Shown in pieces: positions 9,082-18,119 of a DNA stretch of 64,000 bases. The DNA comes from Tahibacter sp042701255 (GTDB lineage Bacteria > Pseudomonadota > Gammaproteobacteria > Xanthomonadales > Rhodanobacteraceae): NCBI RefSeq assembly GCF_042701255.1, contig NZ_CP170554.1, positions 1,922,001-1,986,000 on the forward strand, read 5' to 3'. A model generated the notes under the pieces. That model had not been told where the DNA came from. It saw nothing but the letters and a program-made list of their open reading frames with translations, and ran no database searches. Position numbers and translations under genes: made by a program. How positions within the stretch are numbered: position 1 is the first letter of the stretch; each line of letters starts with the position of its first letter.

Positions 9082-9579
9082 TCAATAGCTGACGCCGGCC
9101 CTGCGCAGCAGCTTGCTGACGATCCAGGCGGGGCCGATCAGCAGGTAGGCCAGATCGGTCAGGAACGACGGCCGCTTGCCTTCGACGTGGTGGCCGATGA
9201 ACTGGGCGATCCAGGCGACGACGAACACGCCGATCGCGAGATAGAGCAGGTTCGCCGGACCGAGCTGGCGGTACAGCAGCTCGGTGAGCAGACCCAGCAC
9301 GACGAACACGGCGAACATGGCCAGGCCGAGGGTGCGCGACAGGCGCAGGTAGAACACGATCGCGAAGAACATCGCGACACCGGCCCAGAGACCGGTGCGG
9401 CCGAGCAGCGAAGGCACCGGCACGACCCAGAGCGCGGCGATGACGGTCCAGAGTATGGCCGGCACGCAGATCCAGTGGATCAGCACGTTGGTCGGGTTGC
9501 GATGATCCTCGGCGTAGTTGCCCAGCCAGCGGTCGACTTCGCGGCGCGGATCATCGGTGGGGTGAACGCTGGCGTTCAT
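9082..9579 (-). CDS. Mpo1-like (DUF962) membrane protein
   Basis: 165 aa. The N-terminal NYAEDHRNPTNVLIHWICVP and the late GHHVEGKRPSFLTDLAYLL blocks contain the conserved histidines of the Mpo1/DUF962 family. In yeast Mpo1 is an iron(II)-dependent dioxygenase that alpha-oxidises 2-hydroxy fatty acids. About four hydrophobic segments follow the first histidine block, so it is an inner-membrane protein. The bacterial substrate is not established. Confidence 0.88.
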   Translation of the reverse strand: MNASVHPTDDPRREVDRWLGNYAEDHRNPTNVLIHWICVPAILWTVIAALWVVPVPSLLGRTGLWAGVAMFFAIVFYLRLSRTLGLAMFAVFVVLGLLTELLYRQLGPANLLYLAIGVFVVAWIAQFIGHHVEGKRPSFLTDLAYLLIGPAWIVSKLLRRAGVSY

Positions 9580-9656
9580 GGCGGCTCCGCGGCGGCGAGT
9601 GACCCGGCAAGCTTAGCGCGACCGCCGGCGCCGGCGCACGACGCACTGCGCCAGGC

Positions 9657-10457
9657 TCAGGCGAATACGTTGTCGTGCTCGTCGATGAGGTCGATGCCGC
9701 AGGCCAGGTTCTCGATCCAGTCGAGGAAGCGGCCGATGGTCACCGGATCGGCGAACGGCAAACCGTGCTGCGGCACGATCATGGCCGGCGCGAGCGCGCG
9801 CACGCGCTTGGCCCAGAGACGGCAGACCTTGTTCGAGGCCATGTAGCGCTTGTGGAAGCCGGCCATGGTCGGTACGTGGGCGTCGAAGTCGGTGACAGGC
9901 TTGTATTCCGAGTCGACCATCGACGCGCCCATGTCGCCGGAGAACAGGATGCGGCTGACCGGATCGTAGAACTGGAAGTTGCCGACGCTGTGCAGGAAAT
10001 GCGCGGGCACCGCACGGATGTGCGTATTGCCCAGCGGAATGTCGCCGCCCTTGTCGGGCAGCAGCATGTAGCGATCGGCGCCGGTGTCCTTCTGGTAGTG
10101 CGGCACGCCGTGCGGAATGAAGCGGCCCCAGAGGCGCGAGCAGACGATCGTCGCCGGCGTGTACAGCAGCCAGCGGTCGACCGAACCGATGATGTCCGGA
10201 TCCTGATGCGAGGCCAGCACGTAGGTCAGTTCGCGCAACGGCAGATAGCGCGCGACGGCCAGGCTCAGCGGCGTGTAGAGCAGCGCGCCGCCCGGATCGA
10301 TCAGGGCCGACTGCTTGCCGTCGATGATCAGGAACTGGTTCGCCTGCACGCCTTCGTCGCCGCGGACGAGATCGTTGAAGGCGACGCAGACGTGGTTCTC
10401 GTTGCGGAACAACTCGGTGGGCATGATCGACGGCCGGTGCGGAACGATGCGCCGCAT
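9657..10457 (-). CDS. Flavodiiron-like MBL-fold metallo-hydrolase (ODP type)
   Basis: About 266 aa from the ATG at 10457, which has GAGG 8 bases upstream; a further in-frame TTG lies at 10496 and another ATG at 10424. The metal-site pattern of the metallo-beta-lactamase fold is present: SHQDPDI (first ligands), HFLHSVGN, SGDMGAS and PQHG. The HxDxD form and the missing flavodoxin domain fit the oxygen-binding di-iron (ODP) branch rather than true flavodiiron reductases or hydrolases. A role in oxygen or redox sensing is inferred from the family. Transcribed in the same direction as purC, 76 bases downstream of it. Confidence 0.82.
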   Translation of the reverse strand: MRRIVPHRPSIMPTELFRNENHVCVAFNDLVRGDEGVQANQFLIIDGKQSALIDPGGALLYTPLSLAVARYLPLRELTYVLASHQDPDIIGSVDRWLLYTPATIVCSRLWGRFIPHGVPHYQKDTGADRYMLLPDKGGDIPLGNTHIRAVPAHFLHSVGNFQFYDPVSRILFSGDMGASMVDSEYKPVTDFDAHVPTMAGFHKRYMASNKVCRLWAKRVRALAPAMIVPQHGLPFADPVTIGRFLDWIENLACGIDLIDEHDNVFA

Positions 10458-10533
10458 GCTAGCCGCCTCATCGTTGTCGATCTTGACCTCGATCAATGCT
10501 TACCGAGTTGCCGCCGGTGCAGGCGCTACGACT

Positions 10534-11430
10534 TCAGTCGAGAGTGATGTCGGCCAGACGTTTCAGCGCTTCGGCGTATTTCGCCGCGGTCGCGGCGATC
10601 ACCGGCGCCGGCACGTGCGGGCCCGGCGCGGTCTTGTTCCAGTCTAGGGTTTCGAGATAGTCGCGCACGAACTGCTTGTCGTAGCTCGGCGGGCTGATGC
10701 CGACCTGGTATTCGTCGGCGGGCCAGAAACGCGAGGAATCCGGCGTCAGCATCTCGTCCATGATGTAGAGCCTGCCGTCCTCGTCGGTGCCGAATTCGAA
10801 CTTGGTATCGGCGATCAGGATGCCGCGTTCGGCCGCGTAGGCCGCTGCCCAGCGGTAGATGCGCAAGGTCGCGTCGCGGACCTGTTCGGCCAGGTCCGCG
10901 CCGATGCGCGCGACCAGGGTGTCGAAGCTGATGTTCTCGTCGTGGTCGCCGACGGCGGCCTTGGTCGACGGCGTGAAGATCGGCTGCGGCAGCTGCTCGG
11001 CCTGGCGCAGTCCGGCCGGCAACGTGATGCCGCACAGCGCGCCGCTGGCCTGGTAGTCCTTCCAGCCCGAGCCGATCAGATAGCCGCGGGCGATGGCTTC
11101 GACCGGCACCGGCTTGAGGCGGCGCGTGATCACGCTGCGGCGCGCGTAGGTCGCCAGATCCGTGCCGGCCGGCAGCACCGTGGCGACGTCCTTGCCGGTC
11201 AGATGATTCGGCATCAGATGCGCGGTCTGCGCGAACCAGAAGTTGGAGATCTGGCAGAGCATCTCGCCCTTGCCCGGGATCGGGTCGGGCAGCACGACGT
11301 CGAACGCGCTGAGGCGGTCGGTCGCGACGATCAGCAGTTCCTGCGCCGACAGCGCGTAGACGTCGCGCACCTTGCCGCGGTGAATCAGGTCCAGGCCGGG
11401 CAGACGGGATTCGCTCAGGGTCGTAGGCAC
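10534..11430 (-). CDS. purC: SAICAR synthetase (phosphoribosylaminoimidazole-succinocarboxamide synthase)
   Basis: 298 aa. Catalyses the ATP-dependent joining of CAIR and aspartate in purine synthesis. Visible family motifs are IHRGKVRDVY at the start, ATDRLSAFDVVL, the VEAIARGYLIGSGW block, and TKFEFG...LYIMDEMLTPDSSRFW. The length is that of the longer PurC type found in many Gram-negatives and yeast. It is the first gene of a minus-strand pair with the MBL gene and diverges from the cytochrome c gene, with about 180 bases between them. Confidence 0.97.
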   Translation of the reverse strand: MPTTLSESRLPGLDLIHRGKVRDVYALSAQELLIVATDRLSAFDVVLPDPIPGKGEMLCQISNFWFAQTAHLMPNHLTGKDVATVLPAGTDLATYARRSVITRRLKPVPVEAIARGYLIGSGWKDYQASGALCGITLPAGLRQAEQLPQPIFTPSTKAAVGDHDENISFDTLVARIGADLAEQVRDATLRIYRWAAAYAAERGILIADTKFEFGTDEDGRLYIMDEMLTPDSSRFWPADEYQVGISPPSYDKQFVRDYLETLDWNKTAPGPHVPAPVIAATAAKYAEALKRLADITLD

Positions 11431-11612
11431 AGCCGGGCTCCGCGGAAAACGCGCATTGTAGCGCCGCCGCGGCGGCGCGGTCGGCGGCCCGGACCATCGT
11501 CGACGGTCCTCGCGGGCTGCCGCATATCGCGCCGGATCGGCGGCCCGGCCCGCCGCCGGCCTGGAGACTTGGCTAGAATCGCGCGGATTTCCGTTCGTTC
11601 CGGTCGATTCCC

Positions 11613-11927
11613 ATGTCCCGCGCCATACGGGCCGCCGCGGCGGTCCTGAGTCTGTTCGCCGCCAGCGCCGCCGTTGCCGAAGCTCCGGCCCGGCCGGCCC
11701 GCCTGGGCCTCTGCGCCTCCTGCCACGGCGAGAGCGGCCGTTCGGCCATCAAGGGCACGCCGCATCTGGCCGGTCAGGATCTGGACTATCTCAAGAGCGC
11801 GCTCGCGGCCTATCGCAGCGGCGCGCGCGATGTCGCGGTCATGCGCGCGGCGGTCGGCGCGCTGACGCCGGCCGAGCTCGACGAGCTGGCCGCCTGGTTC
11901 GCCGCGCAGGCGTCCGCGCCGCAATGA
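11613..11927 (+). CDS. Small class I cytochrome c
   Basis: 104 aa with a signal peptide (ending near AVAEA) and one haem site CASCH (Cys34, Cys37, His38). The likely axial Met is in DVAVMRAAV, about 40 residues later, giving the usual short c4/c553-like monohaem domain. Periplasmic electron carrier. The stop overlaps the start of the downstream DjlA-like gene (ATGA at 11924), so translation is probably coupled. Its redox partner is not evident here. Confidence 0.9.
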   Translation: MSRAIRAAAAVLSLFAASAAVAEAPARPARLGLCASCHGESGRSAIKGTPHLAGQDLDYLKSALAAYRSGARDVAVMRAAVGALTPAELDELAAWFAAQASAPQ

Positions 11928-12709
11928 ACTGGCTGGGCAAGGTCGTCGGCGCGGTGCTCGGCCTGGTGCTGACGCGGCATCCGTTCGGCGCCGTGCTCGG
12001 CGCGCTGCTCGGCCATCTGTTCGACAACGGCACCTTCGCCTGGCAGCGCACCGTGCAGCGGCGCGAGATGCCGAACTTCTTCCAGCTGCTGTTCGCGTTC
12101 GCCGGCGCCATGGCCAAGGCCGACGGCCGCGTGTCGGAGCGCGAGATCGCGGCGACCGAGCAGTTGATGCAGCGCATGCAGCTGAATATGTCGCAGCGCC
12201 GCGAGGCCATCGAACGCTTCAACGCCGGCAAGACGCCGGGCTTCGACGTGGAACAGACCATACGCGGGCTGCGCGCCTGGTGCCTGGGCCGGCGCGACCA
12301 CGCCTACGTGCTGATCGACGTCGTGCTCGACGTGGTGTTCGCCGACGGCGCCGGCAGCGAGCGCCTGCAGCTCATGCGCCGGCTCTGCGCGGCGCTCGGC
12401 GTGCAGGAGCGCGAAGTGGCGGTGCTCGCCGCGATGAAGGGCTATGCCTGGAATGCCTACGAGGCGGGTTCGGCCGAGGCGCCGCCGCCGCCGCGGCGAA
12501 CGGGCGGACCCGATCCGTATGCGGTGCTCGGCGTGGAGCGCGACGCCGACGAGCGTGCGGTCAAGCGCGCCTGGCGCAAGCTCATGAGCGAACATCATCC
12601 GGACAAGCTCGGCGACGTGCCCGAAGCGCTGCGCCAGCGCGCCGAGCAGCGTGCGCGCGAGATCAATACCGCCTACGAACGCATCCGCAGCGAACGCGGC
12701 TTCCGCTGA
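11924..12709 (+). CDS. djlA: DjlA-like membrane-anchored J-domain co-chaperone
   Basis: 261 aa. Residues 1-30 form a glycine-rich membrane anchor, as in DjlA. The middle (about 40-165) is a TerB-like helical domain (AGAMAKADGRVSEREI... and DVVFADGAGSERLQL). After a proline linker the C-terminal J domain (about 195-261) has DPYAVLGVERDADERAVKRA and the HHPDKL motif needed to stimulate DnaK ATPase. Overlaps the cytochrome c gene by 4 bases. Confidence 0.9.
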   Translation: MNWLGKVVGAVLGLVLTRHPFGAVLGALLGHLFDNGTFAWQRTVQRREMPNFFQLLFAFAGAMAKADGRVSEREIAATEQLMQRMQLNMSQRREAIERFNAGKTPGFDVEQTIRGLRAWCLGRRDHAYVLIDVVLDVVFADGAGSERLQLMRRLCAALGVQEREVAVLAAMKGYAWNAYEAGSAEAPPPPRRTGGPDPYAVLGVERDADERAVKRAWRKLMSEHHPDKLGDVPEALRQRAEQRAREINTAYERIRSERGFR

Positions 12710-12750
12710 GCACTGCGACGAATCCCTTTCCTTACTGCGAGCCTGCCGCC

Positions 12751-13440
12751 ATGTCCCGCCAGCCCGACGTCATCGCCCCGTCCATTCTCTCCGCCGATTT
12801 CGCGCGCCTCGGCGCCGAGGTCGATGCCGTGCTCGCCGCCGGCGCCGACTGGGTGCATTTCGACGTGATGGACAACCATTACGTGCCGAACCTGACCATC
12901 GGTCCGCTGATCTGCGAGGCGCTGCGCAAGCACGGCGTCACCGCGCCGATCGACGTGCATCTGATGGTCAAGCCCGTCGACCGCATCGTGCCGGACTTCG
13001 CCAAGGCCGGCGCGACCTACATTTCCTTCCATCCGGAAGCGTCCGAGCACGTCGATCGCACGATCCAGCTGATCCGTTCGCTCGGCTGCAGGCCCGGCCT
13101 CGTGCTGAACCCGGCGACGCCGCTGAACTGGCTCGACCATGTGCTGGACCAGCTCGACCTCGTGCTGATCATGTCGGTCAACCCGGGCTTCGGCGGGCAG
13201 AGCTTCATTCCGTCGGCGCTGGACAAGCTGCGCGCCGTGCGCGAACGCATCGACCGCAGCGGGCGCGCGATCCGCCTGGAGATCGACGGCGGCGTCAAGC
13301 CGGACAACATCGCCGAGATCGCCGCAGCCGGCGCGGACACCTTCGTCGCCGGTTCGGCCATCTTCGGCCAGCCCGACTACACGGCCGTCATCGCGGCGAT
13401 GAAAGCGGCCGCGGCCGCCGCGCTCGCGCCGCGGGGGTGA
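12751..13440 (+). CDS. rpe: Ribulose-phosphate 3-epimerase
   Basis: 229 aa. Interconverts ribulose-5-phosphate and xylulose-5-phosphate in the pentose phosphate pathway. The TIM-barrel signatures are PSILSADFARLG, WVHFDVMDNHYVPNLTIGP, DVHLMV, the phosphate site NPGFGGQSF and IDGGV. The start at 12751 gives the normal family N-terminus (MSRQPDVIAPSILS); the frame is open far upstream but that part overlaps the DjlA gene. An Ala-rich C-terminal tail is slightly extended. Confidence 0.97.
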   Translation: MSRQPDVIAPSILSADFARLGAEVDAVLAAGADWVHFDVMDNHYVPNLTIGPLICEALRKHGVTAPIDVHLMVKPVDRIVPDFAKAGATYISFHPEASEHVDRTIQLIRSLGCRPGLVLNPATPLNWLDHVLDQLDLVLIMSVNPGFGGQSFIPSALDKLRAVRERIDRSGRAIRLEIDGGVKPDNIAEIAAAGADTFVAGSAIFGQPDYTAVIAAMKAAAAAALAPRG

Positions 13441-13551
13441 CCGCGGCGCCGCGTTGATGCGCCGTAGACGCAGAGTTGACGCAGTCCGAATGCCCTGGAC
13501 GGGCGCCGGCCGGAACACTGGCCGCCTGCACCACACCTGGGGAGTTCGCGT

Positions 13552-16500
13552 ATGAAGCTGTTGCGTGTCGTGGAATGGGCGGCGGCCGCCGCACTGGGCG
13601 CTCTGGCCTGGCTGACGCCGGCCGCGGCGCAGGCGCCACCGCCGCTGCCGGTGCCGGATCTCGGGCTCATCGTCGCCGGCACGGTCAGCGCGATCGCGCG
13701 CCAGCCCGACGGCGGCCTGATCATCGGCGGCAGTTTCGGCTACGTCGGCGGTCAGCCGCGCGGCAACATCGCGCGCATCCGGCCGGACGGAACGGTCGAT
13801 CCGGACTGGCATCCCCAGGTAGCCAGCACCATCAATGCGCTGGCCGTGAATCCGGCGACCGGCGCGGTCTACGTCGGCGGCTTCCTGACCGCGGTCGACG
13901 GCGTGGCGCGCAGCCGCCTCGCCAAGCTCGACGGCGCGACCGGCGCGCTCGACCCGGCCTGGAACCCGGCGCCCAACAACTCGGTGTCGTCGCTCGCCGT
14001 CGATCCGGTGTCCGGCGCCGTGTTCGCCGGCGGCGCCTTCTCGACCATCGGTTCGCCGTCGGTCGCGCGCCTGGGGCTGGCCAAGATCGACGGCGCCGGC
14101 AGCGGCGCGATCGATGCGACCTGGACGCCGGCCGCGAAAGCCTTCAGCTCGGTCAACGCGATGGTGCTGTCCTCGACCGGCGCGCTGTATGTCGGCGGCA
14201 CGTTCACGACGATCACGAGCGCGGGCTCCTCGACCGCGACGACGCGCAACTACCTCGCCCGGATCGACGCGACCAGCGGCGTGCTCGATGCGGCCTGGGA
14301 TCCGTCGGCCGGCGCATCGGTGTCGGCGCTGGCGCTGGACGCCGCAACGGGCGACGTCTATGCGGCCGGCAATTTCACGACGATCGGCGTGCCCGCGGTC
14401 AGCCGCCAGCGGCTCGCGAAGCTCGCCGGCGGCGGCATCGGTGCCGTCGACGCCGCGTTCAGTCCGGCGGCAAGCAGCTCGGTCTATGCGCTCGCGCTCG
14501 ATCCGGCCGCGAACGCGCTCTACGTGGGCGGCGCCTTCACGACGCTGGCCGGCAGCGGCGACCCGGCGACGACGGCGCGCCAGCGCCTGGGCAAGTTCGA
14601 CGCCACGACGGGCGCGCTGGACGGCGCGTGGAATCCGGCGGCGAGCGGCAGCGTGTCGGCGCTCGCGTTCGGCGCGGCGAACACGCTGATCGCCGGCGGC
14701 AACTTCGGTGCGATCGGTGCGACGACGCGCCTGTCGCTCGCGACGCTCGCGACGGCGGGCGGTGCGCTCGCGGCGGGCCCCGACGTCGGCGCGAAGGGCT
14801 CCGTCTCGGCGCTGGCGCGGCAGAGCGACGGCGGCCTCATCGTCGGCGGCAATTTCCTGCTGGCCGGTACCGTGCCGCGCACGCATCTGCTGCGGCTCAA
14901 GCCTGACGGCACGCTCGATCCGGATTTCCGGCCGGTGCTGTCGAGCAACGTGTCCAAGCTCGCGATCGGCGCCGGCGATACCGTCTACCTGGCCGGTTTC
15001 TTCACCACCGTCGACGGCGTCGCGCGCCAGAACATCGCCAAGCTCGACGCAGCCGGCACGCTCGTCGCCGGCTGGAACCTCGCTTCGCTGAGCGGGCCTC
15101 CGTCGGTGATGGTCGAAAGCGGCGGCGCGCTATACATCGGCGGTTCGTTCACGCTGCCGGGCGCTGTGCGCCTCGTGAAGCTCGATGCGACGACCGGCGA
15201 CCGTGACATCAACTGGGCGCCGGTGCCGAACGGAGTCGTCAATGCGCTCGCCCTCGATGCGTCCGCCGGCGCGCTCTACGTCGCCGGCGGCTTCAGCTCG
15301 ATCGGCGGCGCGAGCCGTTCCTACCTGGCCAAGCTCGACCTGGCCACGGCGGCGGCGGCGGCCTGGAACCCGATCGTCAATTCTTCGGTATCCGCGCTCG
15401 CGCTCGACAACGGCGCGCTGTATGCGGGCGGTGCGTTCGTCACCGCGACGGTCGGCGGTACCGCCGGCGTCACGCGCAATCGCCTGATCAGGATCGACGC
15501 CGCGAGCGGCGATGTCGATCCGAACTGGAACCCGGGCTCGAGCTCGAACGTCGTTGCGCTCGCGGCCGACGGCAACGGCGCGCTGTACGTGTCCGCGGGT
15601 ACGGGCACGGTCGGCGGCCAGACGCGCGCCTATCTGTCGAAGATCGGCACGAGCGGAACCGGCATCGTCGATCCGCTCTGGAATCCGTCGCCGGACGCGA
15701 CCATCAACACGATCGTGGCCGGTGCGACCGCGCTGCAGATCGGCGGCACCTTCGGCGCGATCGGCGGCGTGCCGCGGCTGGCACTCGCGGCGTTGCCGCG
15801 CGATGTCGCCTCGACGACGACGATCACGTCGATACAGCCGGCCACGACCGTGGTCGGCGAAAGCTATACCGTCGCGGTCGGCGTCAGCGTTCCGGGCGGC
15901 AGCGCGAGCGGCGAGGTGAACGTCGACGACGGTAACGGCGCGAGCTGCGTCGCGACCTTGACCGGCGGTGCGGGCAGCTGCGTGCTGGTCTCGACCGCGG
16001 CCGGCACGCGCACGATCACGGCGAGCCATGCGGGCAGCGGTTATGCGCCGAGCAGCACGACGGCGAGCCACGTCGTCGGACCGGCGGCGACGACGATCGC
16101 ATTCGCGGCATCGACGCCGGCCACGGCGGTCTACGGCGAAGCCGTCACCACGGGCTTCACGCTCGCGGTGACCGCACCCGGCGCCGGCGCGCCGGGCGGC
16201 AACGTCGACGTGCAGATCGACGGCGGCGCGGGCTGCACGGCGCAGGCTTCCGCCGGCGCATGCACCATTCCGGCCGGCGCGCTGGCCGTCGGCGCGCATG
16301 CGCTGGTCGCGAGCTACGCCGGCGATGCGAATTTCGCCGCGAGCAGCAGCGCCTCTCAGAGCCTGACCGTGACCAAGGCCGCGTCGACGACGGCCTTGCT
16401 CGGCGCGAATCCGGCCGCGGCGACGGTGGGCCAGGCGGTGACGTTCAACTACGCGGTCGGCGGTGCCGGCACGCTGACGGGCAGCGTGTCCGTGATCGCG

Positions 16501-17862
16501 AGCAGCGGCGAGACCTGTAGCGCCGCCGCCGTGGCCGGCCAGTGCCAGATCACGTTCGCGACCCCCGGCGCACGCACCTTGACGGCCGCCTATGCCGGCG
16601 ACGCGAATCACGACGGCAGCAGCTCGTCGGCGCTGGCCTATGCGGTCGGCGCGGCCGAGGTCTGGATCGAGGGCCAGAAGCTGACCCCGCCCGACGGCAA
16701 CAACGGCGGCTACTTCGGCGTGTCCTCGGTCGTGCGCGGCGACGTCGCACTGGTCGGTTCCGAATACGCGACGGTCAACGGCGCCGCCCGGCGCGGCGCG
16801 GTCTACGTATTCCACCGCGTCAACGGCAGCTGGACCCAGGTGCAGAAGCTGCTGGCCAGCGACGGTGCGATGGACTACAACTTCGGCACCTCTATCGCGA
16901 TCGAGGGCAATACCGCGCTGATCGGTGCCAAGGGCGTCACGGTCAGCGGTGCGGGCGGTGCCGGCGCGGTCTACGTATTCACCGAGACCGACGGCGTCTG
17001 GTCGCAGACGCAGAAACTCACGGCGACCGATCCGTATCCGGCAGCCAACTTCGGCAATGCGCTGTCGCTGAGCGGCGACCGGGTCGTGATCGGTGCGCAG
17101 AACCTCACGATCGTCGGCCGCGCGTATCAGGGCGCCGCCTATCTGTTCACGCGCGCGCCGAACGGTGTCTGGTCGCAGACGCAGAAGATCATCGCGGCCG
17201 ACGGTGCAACCAATGCCTACTTCGGCACCGCCATCGCGTTCGACGGAAACACGCTGGCGATTACGGCGCCGTCGGCCGACATCGGCGGTGCGTCGCGTCA
17301 GGGCGCAGCGTATTTGTTCAGCGAAGCCGCACCGGGCCAGTGGGCTCAGGTGCAGAAGCTGACCTCGAGCGACGGCTATGCCCAGCAGCATTTCGGCGCG
17401 TCGGTCGCAATGTCCGGCGGCGACCTGCTCGTCGGCACGTCGAGCGCCGCAGTCAATGGCCTGACCGCGGCCGGCGCCGTCTACGCATTCACCAACGGCG
17501 GCAGCGGCTGGAGCGAGACGCAGAAGATCACCTCGCCGAACGTCGGCGCCTTCTACAACTTCGGCCAGCGCGTCGTGCTGCATGGCGATGCGGGCTTCGT
17601 CGGCGAGTCGTATGCGGCGGTCGGTGGCGTGGCACAGCGCGGCGCGGTGCATGCGATCAGGAAGCTCGGCGGTCGATGGAGCATCACGAGCACACTGACC
17701 GCGAGCGACGGCGCCGTGAACAACTGGTTCGGCTGGTCGATAGGCTGGGACGGCGCGACCGCGGTCATCGGCGCGATCGGCGTGAATTACATGCCGAACG
17801 CCTATCAGGGCGCGGTTTACTTCTTCCGCCCCGACGCCTTGTTCAGCGACGGCTTCGAGTGA
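13552..17862 (+). CDS. Large secreted mosaic protein: delta-60 propeller, Ig-like and FG-GAP-like repeats
   Basis: 1436 aa with a signal peptide (MKLLRVVEW..., cleavage near AAAQA). Residues about 35-765 hold roughly 15 delta-60-type repeats of the pattern 'GALYVGGxFTTIG...RxxLAKLDxxTGxxDxxWNP'. Residues about 765-1035 are two to three bacterial Ig-like domains with paired cysteines (GASCVATLTGGAGSCVL, AGACTI, GQCQITF). Residues about 1040-1425 have about six FG-GAP/integrin-alpha-like repeats (xxDGxxxxxFGxSVAxxGDxxxVGAxxxxxxGxxxxGAVYVF). The last seven residues are LFSDGFE, a tag shared with other exported proteins here. A strong terminator follows. Probably an extracellular or surface protein; ligand unknown. 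Confidence 0.9.
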   Translation: MKLLRVVEWAAAAALGALAWLTPAAAQAPPPLPVPDLGLIVAGTVSAIARQPDGGLIIGGSFGYVGGQPRGNIARIRPDGTVDPDWHPQVASTINALAVNPATGAVYVGGFLTAVDGVARSRLAKLDGATGALDPAWNPAPNNSVSSLAVDPVSGAVFAGGAFSTIGSPSVARLGLAKIDGAGSGAIDATWTPAAKAFSSVNAMVLSSTGALYVGGTFTTITSAGSSTATTRNYLARIDATSGVLDAAWDPSAGASVSALALDAATGDVYAAGNFTTIGVPAVSRQRLAKLAGGGIGAVDAAFSPAASSSVYALALDPAANALYVGGAFTTLAGSGDPATTARQRLGKFDATTGALDGAWNPAASGSVSALAFGAANTLIAGGNFGAIGATTRLSLATLATAGGALAAGPDVGAKGSVSALARQSDGGLIVGGNFLLAGTVPRTHLLRLKPDGTLDPDFRPVLSSNVSKLAIGAGDTVYLAGFFTTVDGVARQNIAKLDAAGTLVAGWNLASLSGPPSVMVESGGALYIGGSFTLPGAVRLVKLDATTGDRDINWAPVPNGVVNALALDASAGALYVAGGFSSIGGASRSYLAKLDLATAAAAAWNPIVNSSVSALALDNGALYAGGAFVTATVGGTAGVTRNRLIRIDAASGDVDPNWNPGSSSNVVALAADGNGALYVSAGTGTVGGQTRAYLSKIGTSGTGIVDPLWNPSPDATINTIVAGATALQIGGTFGAIGGVPRLALAALPRDVASTTTITSIQPATTVVGESYTVAVGVSVPGGSASGEVNVDDGNGASCVATLTGGAGSCVLVSTAAGTRTITASHAGSGYAPSSTTASHVVGPAATTIAFAASTPATAVYGEAVTTGFTLAVTAPGAGAPGGNVDVQIDGGAGCTAQASAGACTIPAGALAVGAHALVASYAGDANFAASSSASQSLTVTKAASTTALLGANPAAATVGQAVTFNYAVGGAGTLTGSVSVIASSGETCSAAAVAGQCQITFATPGARTLTAAYAGDANHDGSSSSALAYAVGAAEVWIEGQKLTPPDGNNGGYFGVSSVVRGDVALVGSEYATVNGAARRGAVYVFHRVNGSWTQVQKLLASDGAMDYNFGTSIAIEGNTALIGAKGVTVSGAGGAGAVYVFTETDGVWSQTQKLTATDPYPAANFGNALSLSGDRVVIGAQNLTIVGRAYQGAAYLFTRAPNGVWSQTQKIIAADGATNAYFGTAIAFDGNTLAITAPSADIGGASRQGAAYLFSEAAPGQWAQVQKLTSSDGYAQQHFGASVAMSGGDLLVGTSSAAVNGLTAAGAVYAFTNGGSGWSETQKITSPNVGAFYNFGQRVVLHGDAGFVGESYAAVGGVAQRGAVHAIRKLGGRWSITSTLTASDGAVNNWFGWSIGWDGATAVIGAIGVNYMPNAYQGAVYFFRPDALFSDGFE

Positions 17863-17885
17863 GGTTCGCCGCAGGCTGACGAAAA

Positions 17886-17917
17886 CCGCACGGCTTCGGC
17901 CGTGCGGTTTTTTTTTT
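17886..17917 (+). terminator. Rho-independent terminator
   Basis: 9-bp GC stem CCGCACGGC, loop TTCG, GCCGTGCGG, then about ten T. It starts 24 bases after the stop of the mosaic protein gene and is the clearest intrinsic terminator in the window. Confidence 0.95.
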
Positions 17918-18119
17918 CACCCCAAACGTCAGGCACGCGGAATGGCTGGGTGTGACGAAGCCGTTTCAGTGGACACGGTGCGGGATCTTCGCAACGACTC
18001 GGGTTACGACGGGGCGTCGAATATCCCGCGCCGATCCCGCTGACGCTCAGCCGGCGGCGTCGGAGCCGCGTGGAAAAAACGCGGCGCGAGGCCTGTATGG
18101 CGGGTGCGTTCGGGTGTTC

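Noticed and set aside
12673..14886. 737-codon antisense ORF over rpe and the mosaic protein
   Set aside because: No ribosome site or domains; Arg-rich shadow of real genes.
15130..17652. 840-codon antisense ORF over the mosaic protein
   Set aside because: Composition of a shadow frame in repeated GC-rich sequence; no motif.
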